Part shown: piece after piece, positions 7,939-13,443 of the stretch
Layout: every line of letters starts with the position of its first letter
Position numbering within the stretch: position 1 is the stretch's first letter
Assembly (NCBI GenBank): GCA_937927725.1
Contig: CALBSE010000059.1
Span: 1 to 14,994 of the forward strand
DNA length: 14,994 nucleotides
DNA from: an uncultured Actinomycetes bacterium
GTDB lineage: Bacteria; Actinomycetota; Acidimicrobiia; Acidimicrobiales; Acidimicrobilacustridaceae
Direction of reading: 5' to 3'
The notes under the pieces: generated by a model
What the model was told of the DNA's origin: nothing
The model's database searches: none
What the model saw: the letters and a program-made list of their open reading frames with translations, nothing else
Made by a program: the position numbers and the translations under genes

Positions 7939-8418
7939 TTAGTGGCGCGTTGTCGGTGAACTTCTTTGCGTGGTCGTCGAACGCAATGGCACGCCGCAAT
8001 TCGCAATCGTCCATGACTCGACGGCTTGACCAGCTGCCGTGACTTCATCGACACGATCTTGGCGTTCGGCTAAGGCCGCTGTAAGCGCGGCCTTTTTATC
8101 AACTGGCGATGCACGCACTGCGTCGGCGATTTCTTGAACGAATGACGCCAACTCTGTGAGTGGTGAACTGATGTCTGCAGGTGCAACGGCAGTTGCCCGT
8201 TGAAGCTCGGCAACTTGAGGTCCCAAAGTGGTGGGGTCGAGCGTCACGAGCGAACTTGAAAGCGACGTGATTGATCCAAGTTGCTCGCACAACTTCTCCG
8301 CGGAACGACTCTGAGGCTTGCTCCTCACCACCCAAAACGCTGCGCCGGCAATGGTGCATACGAGAAGAGCGACTATGACGAGAACGACCGATCGACGACG
8401 CGGTCGGAGAGGCGCCAT
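7939..8418 (-). CDS. Hypothetical single-pass membrane-anchored helical protein
   Basis: Protein of 159 aa of unknown function. A basic N-terminus (MAPLRPRRR) precedes one hydrophobic helix at about 10-31, so the rest should face outside the membrane. There is no lipobox cysteine. The outer part (about 35-145) is predicted helical, alanine-rich and contains only two cysteines, one just after the helix region (EKLCEQ) and one near the end (ANCG). They may form a disulfide that closes the helical bundle. Small exported helical proteins with a terminal NCG-type cysteine are common in actinobacteria. I chose the ATG at 8418, four bases after the rpe stop; an ATG at 8469 would overlap rpe by 47 bases. 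It is likely co-transcribed with rpe. The C-terminal tail is Ser/Thr/Arg-rich. Confidence 0.75.
   Translation of the reverse strand: MAPLRPRRRSVVLVIVALLVCTIAGAAFWVVRSKPQSRSAEKLCEQLGSITSLSSSLVTLDPTTLGPQVAELQRATAVAPADISSPLTELASFVQEIADAVRASPVDKKAALTAALAERQDRVDEVTAAGQAVESWTIANCGVPLRSTTTQRSSPTTRH
8072..8097 (+). terminator. Rho-independent terminator candidate for clpP, inside the opposing gene
   Basis: AAGGCCGC (8072-8079) and GCGGCCTT (8087-8094) form a perfect eight-base stem with a seven-base loop, followed on the plus strand by further T (TTTTT at 8093-8097). It is the first plus-strand terminator-like structure after clpP, about 175 bases past its stop. It lies inside the minus-strand membrane-protein gene, where the same bases encode a KKAALTAAL segment, so chance from coding sequence is possible. 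Confidence 0.45.
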
Positions 8419-8422
8419 CGGT

Positions 8423-9115
8423 TCAGATTGCGGAAGCTGCAGCCAGCGAACGGAGTTCGGCGGTGGCATGTTCGAAACCCTCGGGGTCTCGGAACATCGC
8501 GCTGCCTACGACAAATCGGTTCGCGCCAGCTGCTGCGGCCGAAGCGATCGTGGCTGGGGCGATGCCACCATCAATCTCGATATCGATATCGAGCCCGCGA
8601 TCGATGACGATTTCGCGAAGGCGACGCATCTTGGACTCGACTGACGAGATGTAGGACTGGCCGCCAAAGCCTGGGTTCACCGACATGATGAGTACAAGGC
8701 CGACCATGTCGAGGACTTCGACGATTGCCTCGAGTGGCGTCGCCGGATTGATGACAACCGCGGGCGTGGCACCGAGTTCCCGGATACGCCCGAGCGTTCG
8801 ATGCAGATGCAAGCACGCTTCTTGGTGGACCATGACCGTGCTGCAGCCGGCATTGACCATGGCATCGAGAATCCACGTCGGTTCGGTGACCATGAGATGC
8901 GCTTCAAACGGGATGCTGAGCAAAGGGCGGATCGAGGCGATGACCTCGGCGCCGAAAGAAAGATTCGGTACAAAATTGCCATCCATCACATCCCAGTGGA
9001 TGAGATTGGCCCCTGCCTTTTCGAGTTCGACACAAACCTCGCCAAGTCGCGCGTAATTGGCGGTGAGGACGGAAGGTGAGATCTCAACGGGGCGAGGTGT
9101 TGAAGGAGTCGACAT
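8423..9115 (-). CDS. rpe: Ribulose-phosphate 3-epimerase
   Basis: Cytoplasmic TIM-barrel enzyme that interconverts ribulose 5-phosphate and xylulose 5-phosphate in the pentose phosphate pathway. The 230-aa product has the N-terminal ISPSVL with Ser13, the metal-site HWDVMDGNFVPN with His40 and catalytic Asp42, HLMV with His73, the flexible VNPGFGGQ loop at 146-153, and EIDGGI with the second catalytic Asp182, then VVGSAMF for phosphate binding. The ATG at 9115 gives a family-like N-terminus and has a GAAGAAAG purine stretch six bases upstream; a longer frame to 9169 is not conserved. It is followed after four bases by the membrane-anchored hypothetical gene and diverges from the RNA methyltransferase gene. 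Confidence 0.96.
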   Translation of the reverse strand: MSTPSTPRPVEISPSVLTANYARLGEVCVELEKAGANLIHWDVMDGNFVPNLSFGAEVIASIRPLLSIPFEAHLMVTEPTWILDAMVNAGCSTVMVHQEACLHLHRTLGRIRELGATPAVVINPATPLEAIVEVLDMVGLVLIMSVNPGFGGQSYISSVESKMRRLREIVIDRGLDIDIEIDGGIAPATIASAAAAGANRFVVGSAMFRDPEGFEHATAELRSLAAASAI

Positions 9116-9147
9116 GGCGAACTTTCTTCGAGTTGATCGTTGTGGCG

Positions 9148-9165
9148 ACGATACCCGCCTACGCT
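9148..9165. promoter_or_regulatory. Back-to-back -10 boxes of rpe and the RNA methyltransferase gene
   Basis: On the minus strand TATCGT (9153-9148) would start rpe transcription about 26 bases before its ATG. On the plus strand TACGCT (9160-9165) ends exactly six bases before a GTG at 9172 and fits a leaderless start. The boxes are six bases apart, so the two promoters probably exclude or influence each other. No clear -35 hexamers are seen. Confidence 0.4.
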
Positions 9166-9171
9166 GCACAG

Positions 9172-10434
9172 GTGACCGACCTTTCTGGTTCTGATCGACC
9201 TCTCAATCGCATGTCCGATCGCTCTGTGGTCGTCGACGTTGAACGTTTAGTGGCGGGCGGCGTCGGTTTGTCTCGCCGCGACGATGGCCGAGTGGTGCTC
9301 GTCGATGGTGGATTGCCGGGCGAACGCCTCGAGGTTTCGGTCATTGAACGCCGGGGGAGTGAACACGGCCGCATCATCAAGGTTCTGATCCCTTCGCCGG
9401 GCCGAATTGAACCGGAGTGCCCTCACGTGATCGAAGGTTGCGGTGGGTGCGACCTCGCTCATCTGCGCCACGAGGCGCAACTCTCGGCCAAGGTCGACAT
9501 CGTTTCTGACGCTCTTCGACGGCTTGGTCGTTGGAAAGAGCCGGTGGTGAGGGTAGGTGCCGCGCTCGATCCCTGGGGTTTCCGAACAACGATTCGAGCT
9601 GCGGTTGTCGGCGGCCGGGCCGGGCTTCGTATGGCCGCAAGCCATGAAGTTCTTTCACTGTCCTCATGCGCCGTCGCTCATCCGCTGCTCGAGGAGCTTC
9701 TGGTCAATGGCGACTTTGGTACTGCGACTGAAGTAACACTTCGGGTTGGGACCGCCACTGGGGAACGAATCGCGGTGGTGACCCCAACGGCCGCGGGTGT
9801 GCGCCTTCCTTCCGATGTATTGGTCATCGGCGACGATGAGCTTAAGGCCGGACGACGGGCGTGGATTCACGAAGAAGTTGGCGGTCGCCTTTGGCGCATC
9901 TCGGCGGACTCGTTCTTCCAGACCCGACCCGATGGTGCCGAAGCGCTCGTCAACCTCGTTGCCGAGATGGCCACCGATGTTCTCGATGACCCGTCTTCTG
10001 ATCAGCCAACTCTCGTGGACGCGTACTGCGGAGTTGGGCTCTTTGCTGGGAGTTTGCTTGCGGGTCGAGACCGATGGAGGGGAGTGGCCGCTGAACGTGG
10101 CCGTTCTTCCGTCGCCGATGCCAAAGTGAATCTCGCCGATCTCGATGTACGTGTCGTCGGCACGTCGATCGAGCGTTTCCGAGTTCCATCCGCGCAGATC
10201 GTGGTTGCTGATCCGTCTCGGGCTGGTCTCGGCCGGAAGGCGGTCAAGGTCCTCGCCGCTGCCGATGCCGATCGATTCCTGCTAGTGAGTTGCGACCCCG
10301 CCGCTGCCGGCCGTGATATCGCATTCCTTATGTCCGAGGGCTACCAGCCGGTGGAGTCCGTGGTGGTCGATATGTTCCCTCACACCCACCATGTCGAAGT
10401 CGTGACTCGGCTTGATCGAGTGAAAAATTCCTAA
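9172..10434 (+). CDS. TrmA/RumA-family RNA (uracil-5-)-methyltransferase
   Basis: SAM-dependent enzyme that forms 5-methyluridine in rRNA or tRNA. In the 420-aa reading there is an N-terminal TRAM RNA-binding domain (about 16-75), an iron-sulfur cluster set Cys83, Cys90, Cys93 (CGGC) and Cys166 (SSCAVAHP), the SAM site DAYCGVGLF (283-291), the DPSRAGLG motif near 347, the nucleophile Cys374 in VSCDP, and the general-base Glu409 in HHVEVVTR. All catalytic parts are present. The cluster spacing is one residue longer between the first and second cysteine than in E. coli RumA. The GTG at 9172 fits a leaderless start behind TACGCT; ATG 9211 (407 aa) is the alternative. Which uridine is methylated cannot be told from the sequence. 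Confidence 0.9.
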   Translation: MTDLSGSDRPLNRMSDRSVVVDVERLVAGGVGLSRRDDGRVVLVDGGLPGERLEVSVIERRGSEHGRIIKVLIPSPGRIEPECPHVIEGCGGCDLAHLRHEAQLSAKVDIVSDALRRLGRWKEPVVRVGAALDPWGFRTTIRAAVVGGRAGLRMAASHEVLSLSSCAVAHPLLEELLVNGDFGTATEVTLRVGTATGERIAVVTPTAAGVRLPSDVLVIGDDELKAGRRAWIHEEVGGRLWRISADSFFQTRPDGAEALVNLVAEMATDVLDDPSSDQPTLVDAYCGVGLFAGSLLAGRDRWRGVAAERGRSSVADAKVNLADLDVRVVGTSIERFRVPSAQIVVADPSRAGLGRKAVKVLAAADADRFLLVSCDPAAAGRDIAFLMSEGYQPVESVVVDMFPHTHHVEVVTRLDRVKNS

Positions 10435-10441
10435 CTCCCTA

Positions 10442-10470
10442 TTGTTGATTGAATAAGTCAGGAATAGGAT
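10442..10470 (+). promoter_or_regulatory. Promoter for a probable leaderless transcript
   Basis: TTGTTG (10442-10447) and TAGGAT (10465-10470) are separated by 17 bases, and the -10 box ends six bases before the ATG at 10477. There is no ribosome-binding site between them. This is the best formed of the four leaderless-type promoters in the window, because a -35 match is present as well. Confidence 0.6.
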
Positions 10471-10476
10471 GTCGGC

Positions 10477-11271
10477 ATGCCTTCGACACCCGCTCCGATT
10501 GACCCCCGCGGTCCACGCACGAATCAAGCAGTTTTGGCCATTGCCCTCGTGACCGGATTTCTGACCGGCCAGTGGCTTGTTGTTCCAATCTTTGCTGGTG
10601 TGCTGTTTCTCGGTGCGGCGTTCGGACCGAAGTGGGGTCCGGTGCTTCGCTTCTACGGAACGTTCATCAAGCCCAAGTTGAAGCCTCCGGTTGAACTTGA
10701 AGACCCTCGTCCCCCGCGATTCGCCGCCACCATTGGGGTCATCTTTCTTGGTGCATCAACGCTCGCGTTTCTTTTGGGTTCCTCAACGCTTGGATGGACT
10801 CTGGCCCTCATCGTCGCTGCGCTTGCTGCAACTGCCGCAACAACGGGCATCTGCGTTGGCTGCGAGATGTATGTCCTGTTGGTCCGTCTTCGCGGTGGCG
10901 TTCGGATTGTGACGATTGAACGCGAAGAAAGCGAACTCACTGACGCCGAACGTCCCGAGCGAAAAGGTGAATGGGTTCACGTGCCCTCTGCTCTCCGCAC
11001 AGGTCGCCCGCTTTGGTTGGTGTTCACGACCGAGTTCTGCGCGGTGTGCCCCCGGGTTGTTGAGCAGATCTCTGTCCAACAGCCCAACGATTCGGTGGTC
11101 GTTCTGAACGTTGCCGAGCATCTCGACCTCGCCAGCGCGTACAAGGTCCGCCGCGCTCCTACGGTGATTCATGCAGAAGCTGATGGATCCGTGATCGTGC
11201 GCTTGGCAGGTGCGGACGCTGTCCGAGCGGAACTTGATGCGCTCGCGTGTGAGTCCGTTACTGTCGCTTGA
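10477..11271 (+). CDS. DUF4395 membrane domain fused to a thioredoxin domain
   Basis: Protein of 264 aa. The N-terminal half (about 1-140) has four hydrophobic helices (roughly 17-32, 34-50, 83-101, 106-124) and the DUF4395 hallmark GICVGCEMY with Cys126 and Cys129. The C-terminal half (about 165-260) is a short thioredoxin fold: WLVFTTEFCAVCP with Cys188 and Cys191, then the cis-proline in RRAPTV (Pro228). By the positive-inside rule, with the lysine/arginine-rich loop at 52-81 and the basic stretch after helix 4, both ends lie in the cytoplasm. DUF4395 genes often neighbour separate thioredoxin genes; here they are one polypeptide. A thiol-disulfide relay between the two CxxC pairs is inferred. 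An extra Cys258 lies near the end. The next gene starts directly after the stop. Confidence 0.85.
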   Translation: MPSTPAPIDPRGPRTNQAVLAIALVTGFLTGQWLVVPIFAGVLFLGAAFGPKWGPVLRFYGTFIKPKLKPPVELEDPRPPRFAATIGVIFLGASTLAFLLGSSTLGWTLALIVAALAATAATTGICVGCEMYVLLVRLRGGVRIVTIEREESELTDAERPERKGEWVHVPSALRTGRPLWLVFTTEFCAVCPRVVEQISVQQPNDSVVVLNVAEHLDLASAYKVRRAPTVIHAEADGSVIVRLAGADAVRAELDALACESVTVA

Positions 11272-12240
11272 ATGTTCGCTGTCACCGCAACTTCTTTCGA
11301 CGCAGAGAACCCACTTTCTGGACTCACACTCGGCGAGGTCCCGGAGCCTGAAGTTCCGGACGGTTGGGCAGTGGTGACGCTTCGTGCTGCAGCGTTGAAC
11401 CATCACGACCTATGGAGCCTGAAGGGAGTCGGACTGCGTTCTGAGCAACTTCCAATGGTCCTTGGTTGTGATGGCGCCGGCATCGATGCTGATGGCAACG
11501 AAGTACTCCTGCACGCAGTCATTGCTGATCCCGATGCAGGCGATGGCGACGAAACACTTGATCCGCGGCGCTCTCTTTTGTCGGAGCGATTTCCGGGCAC
11601 GCTCGCCGAGAAGATTGCCGTTCCGCGCCGTAATCTCATTCCGAAGCCTTCGTCGCTTTCGTTTGAAGAGGCTGCGTGTTTGCCGACGTCGTGGTTGACG
11701 GCGTACCGAATGCTGTTCACGCGTGCTGCGCTTCGTCCCGGTGACACCGTCCTCGTGCAGGGCGCAGGCGGGGGAGTGTCGACCGCAGCGATTGCGCTGG
11801 CTCGGGCAGCGGGACTGCGGGTGTGGGCAACAAGCCGAAGCGAATCAAAGAGAGCGCGAGCGCTTGAGTTGGGCGCGCACGCCACATTTGCCCCTGATGA
11901 ACGGCTTCCTGAGAGAGTCGACGCGGTGATGGAAACCGTTGGTCGAGCGACATGGGCGAGTTCGATTCGCGCGACTCGTCCTGGTGGAGTCATCGTGGTC
12001 TCCGGCGCGACCACAGGTGACGATCCTTCCGCTGACCTGACCCAAGTGTTCTTCCTTCAACGCTCGGTTGTGGGTTCGACGATGGGTACCCGAGGTGAGC
12101 TACAGCGCCTTGTTTCTATGGTTTCCGCGACCGGTCTTCGTCCCGAGATCGATTCTGTTCGTCCTCTCTCCGAAGCTCGATCAGGATTCGTCGAGATGTT
12201 CGAAGGCGAGCAATTCGGGAAGATTGTTTTCACGATCTGA
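11272..12240 (+). CDS. Zinc-free medium-chain (MDR) dehydrogenase, quinone oxidoreductase-like
   Basis: NAD(P)H-dependent oxidoreductase of 322 aa in the MDR superfamily. The N-terminal GroES-like domain has ALNHHDLWSLKG (41-52) where alcohol dehydrogenases carry a catalytic zinc cysteine, then GCDGAG (65-70). The Rossmann domain has the nucleotide loop VQGAGGGVS (162-170). The SRSESKR after the second strand (188-194) suggests NADPH preference. Both zinc sites are missing, as in quinone oxidoreductases. The substrate is unknown. The ATG directly follows the stop of the DUF4395-thioredoxin gene with no gap and no ribosome-binding site, so it should be translated by coupling. A redox partnership between the two is possible but unproven. 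Confidence 0.88.
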   Translation: MFAVTATSFDAENPLSGLTLGEVPEPEVPDGWAVVTLRAAALNHHDLWSLKGVGLRSEQLPMVLGCDGAGIDADGNEVLLHAVIADPDAGDGDETLDPRRSLLSERFPGTLAEKIAVPRRNLIPKPSSLSFEEAACLPTSWLTAYRMLFTRAALRPGDTVLVQGAGGGVSTAAIALARAAGLRVWATSRSESKRARALELGAHATFAPDERLPERVDAVMETVGRATWASSIRATRPGGVIVVSGATTGDDPSADLTQVFFLQRSVVGSTMGTRGELQRLVSMVSATGLRPEIDSVRPLSEARSGFVEMFEGEQFGKIVFTI

Positions 12241-12384
12241 CTCGTTTTTCCCGGTTTCGATAAACCACGAAAGAGCGAAAGCGAGACGGACGACACAATC
12301 GGGCAGAAGATTTCTGACTTTTTTGCGCGATTGCCGCGATTCGCGCTGGAGACTGCGCGACGCTTACAGCCCCGGTCGTCACGA

Positions 12385-12402
12385 GCCACCACCGATGGTG
12401 GC
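12385..12402 (+). promoter_or_regulatory. Hairpin in the HU mRNA leader
   Basis: GCCACCA (12385-12391) pairs perfectly with TGGTGGC (12396-12402) around a four-base loop, about 11 bases before the AAGGAGA ribosome-binding site of the HU gene. The gap 12241-12425 otherwise holds a near-duplicate CGCGATT pair (12326-12332 and 12335-12341), inside the inverted repeat GCGCGA/TCGCGC, and no clear promoter. The hairpin could affect mRNA stability or translation of this abundant protein. Confidence 0.4.
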
Positions 12403-12425
12403 CGTCGGGAATCAAGGAGAAAAGC

Positions 12426-12869
12426 GTGAACAAACGAGAGCTGGCCGCTGAACTCGCCGAGCGGCTCGACATCGACAAGAAGCAGGCTGTGGCCTTTGTC
12501 GAAGAGTTCATCATCACGATCACCGATACGGTCGCGACAGGTGAAGACGTGGTGCTTACCGGCTTCGCAAAGTTCCGTCGCGTCCAGCGCGGACCGCGTC
12601 TTGCCCGTAACCCGCAGACCGGTGCAACTGTGAAGGTGCCGGCCAAGAAGGCCGCCAAGATCACCCCGCTGAAGGCATTCAAGGATGCCGTCATCGCTGG
12701 CAAGAAGGCCCCGGCCAAGAAGAAGGCTGTCGCCAAGAAGGCCCCCGCCAAGAAGGCCCCGGCCAAGAAGAAGGCTGTCGCCAAGAAGGCTCCGGCTCGC
12801 AAGGCTCCTGCCCGCAAGGCACCGGCCAAGAAGACTGCAGCACGCAAGGCTCCGGCACGTCGTCGCTGA
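12426..12869 (+). CDS. hup: HU-type nucleoid protein with Lys/Ala/Pro-rich tail (HupB-like)
   Basis: Histone-like DNA-binding protein of 147 aa. Residues 1-91 are a complete HU fold, starting MNKRELAAELAERLDI, with the DNA-intercalating arm tip RNPQTG at 61-66 and the conserved ITPLKAFKDAV end. Residues 92-147 form a basic tail of AKKAP, AKKKAVAKKAP and ARKAP units ending in RRR. Similar tails are known in mycobacterial HupB and resemble eukaryotic linker histone tails; they help to compact DNA. The GTG start has an AAGGAGA ribosome-binding site at 12414-12420. The gene stands alone, with a leader hairpin upstream and a strong terminator downstream, as expected for a highly expressed gene. 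Confidence 0.95.
   Translation: MNKRELAAELAERLDIDKKQAVAFVEEFIITITDTVATGEDVVLTGFAKFRRVQRGPRLARNPQTGATVKVPAKKAAKITPLKAFKDAVIAGKKAPAKKKAVAKKAPAKKAPAKKKAVAKKAPARKAPARKAPAKKTAARKAPARRR
12701..12790 (+). repeat. Exact internal repeat with 48-base period in the HU tail
   Basis: A 42-base stretch at 12701-12742 recurs without a single change at 12749-12790. It encodes two copies of a 16-residue unit (AKKAPAKKKAVAKKAP). Identity also at third codon positions points to recent tandem duplication or gene conversion rather than to amino-acid selection alone. Copy number may vary between strains. Confidence 0.9.
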
Positions 12870-12885
12870 GTCCATTGTTGTAACG

Positions 12886-12928
12886 ACAAGGGCCCGGGCA
12901 ATCGCCCGGGCCCTTGTTCGTTTTGTTG
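12886..12928 (+). terminator. Strong Rho-independent terminator of the HU gene
   Basis: ACAAGGGCCCGGGC (12886-12899) and its exact complement (12904-12917) form a 14-base-pair GC-rich stem with an AATC loop, followed by the T-rich TCGTTTTGTT. It begins 17 bases after the HU stop. It may also stop minus-strand transcripts from tRNA-Lys, but that side has no T run. Confidence 0.9.
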
Positions 12929-12962
12929 GCCAGTTGCGACGCTTTTACATGCGACAACTGAG

Positions 12963-13038
12963 TGGTACGCCCCCTGGGACTTGAACCCAGAACCTGCGGA
13001 TTAAGAGTCCGATGCTCTGCCAATTGAGCTAGAGGCGC
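12963..13038 (-). tRNA. tRNA-Lys (anticodon CTT)
   Basis: The minus strand folds into a complete cloverleaf: acceptor GCGCCTC with GGGGCGT (G1-T72 and one more wobble), D-stem GCTC/GAGC, anticodon loop CTCTTAA giving CTT for the AAG codon (anticodon at 13003-13005), and T-arm CTGGG TTCAAGT CCCAG. The 3' CCA is encoded at 12965-12963. A TANNNT box (TAGGTT, 13056-13051) lies 12 bases before the 5' end. An imperfect hairpin (CAGTTG at 12931-12936 with CAACTG at 12955-12960) follows the 3' end. The gene converges with HU. Confidence 0.97.
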
Positions 13039-13050
13039 CTGCGAGTGGTC

Positions 13051-13056
13051 AACCTA
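13051..13056 (-). promoter_or_regulatory. -10 box of tRNA-Lys
   Basis: TAGGTT on the minus strand, 12 bases before the mature tRNA end. The same distance is seen at tRNA-His, which supports the call. It lies in an AGTGG/CCACT inverted repeat (13044-13061). Confidence 0.4.
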
Positions 13057-13127
13057 CCACTCCGTTCTGTGTGTGCTGTTCGTCTTTGTCGTGAAATCTC
13101 GGTGCGTTCACAGACGATGCTCACTGC

Positions 13128-13159
13128 GATGGTCGCCCGCCTCTCGACGGACGACCATC
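13128..13159 (-). terminator. Stem-loop downstream of tRNA-His
   Basis: GATGGTCG (13128-13135) and CGACCATC (13152-13159) are perfect inverted copies, eight base pairs, with a shorter inner CCG/CGG pairing. On the minus strand it begins eight bases after the tRNA-His CCA. There is no T run, so it may act as a U-less terminator or as an RNA-processing signal. Confidence 0.4.
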
Positions 13160-13166
13160 ACCACAA

Positions 13167-13244
13167 TGGGGTGACCGAGGGGACTTGAACCCCCGACCTC
13201 CAGGGCCACAACCTGGCGCTCTAACCGAGCTGAGCTACGGCCAC
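13167..13244 (-). tRNA. tRNA-His (anticodon GTG)
   Basis: The minus strand gives acceptor GTGGCCG/CGGTCAC, D-stem GCTC/GAGC with a ten-base loop, anticodon stem CCAGG/CCTGG with loop TTGTGGC (anticodon GTG for CAC/CAT), and T-arm GGGGG TTCAAGT CCCCT. Histidine identity elements are present: discriminator C73 and an encoded G at position -1 (13245) that can pair with it. The CCA end is encoded. A TATGCT box lies 12 bases upstream. Confidence 0.97.
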
Positions 13245-13257
13245 CATGGGAACGGTC

Positions 13258-13263
13258 AGCATA
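13258..13263 (-). promoter_or_regulatory. -10 box of tRNA-His
   Basis: TATGCT on the minus strand, a good TANNNT match 12 bases before base G-1 of tRNA-His. No convincing -35 element is visible. Confidence 0.45.
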
Positions 13264-13331
13264 CGACCTCCACGCCCCCTTCCCGAAACGGCACTCAGAG
13301 ATGAGAGTTCGGCCGATGTTGGCGTGGCGCG

Positions 13332-13337
13332 TACGCT
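13332..13337 (+). promoter_or_regulatory. -10 box of tRNA-Arg
   Basis: TACGCT lies 13 bases before the tRNA-Arg 5' end, and TTCGGC (13308-13313) is a possible -35 element at 18 bases spacing. The divergent tRNA-His and tRNA-Arg promoters share the 13246-13350 gap, which holds nothing else that I recognise. Confidence 0.4.
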
Positions 13338-13350
13338 TCCATCGCACTCT

Positions 13351-13424
13351 GCCTCCGTAGCTCAACTGGATAGAGCAGCCGGTTTCTACCCGGCAGGTTC
13401 CGGGTTCGAATCCTGGCGGGGGCG
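13351..13424 (+). tRNA. tRNA-Arg (anticodon TCT)
   Basis: Cloverleaf with acceptor GCCTCCG/CGGGGGC, D-stem GCTC/GAGC, anticodon stem GCCGG/CCGGC with loop TTTCTAC (anticodon TCT, reading AGA and AGG), T-arm CCGGG TTCGAAT CCTGG, and discriminator G. Unlike the other two tRNA genes here, no CCA is encoded (CTC follows), so CCA must be added by nucleotidyltransferase. No terminator follows; the next gene's -10 box begins eight bases later. Confidence 0.97.
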
Positions 13425-13431
13425 CTCGTCC

Positions 13432-13437
13432 TATCCT
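13432..13437 (+). promoter_or_regulatory. -10 box for a probable leaderless MFS transcript
   Basis: TATCCT ends exactly six bases before the GTG at 13444. Any -35 contact would fall within the T-arm part of tRNA-Arg. There is no ribosome-binding site between this box and the start codon. Confidence 0.55.
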
Positions 13438-13443
13438 TCGCCC

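Noticed and set aside
12701..12866. HU tail repeats considered as a CRISPR-like array
   Set aside because: The repeats are in frame, have a 48-base period with only six bases between the copies, and encode a known type of basic tail.
12057..12875. Long minus-strand reading frames opposite the HU gene and the MDR 3' end (repetitive LLGRGLLG-like product)
   Set aside because: They mirror the Lys/Ala/Pro repeats of HU, which has a clear family match, a ribosome-binding site and a terminator on the plus strand.
13246..13443. N-terminal extension of the MFS protein
   Set aside because: The frame runs through tRNA-Arg, and a well-placed promoter precedes the GTG at 13444.
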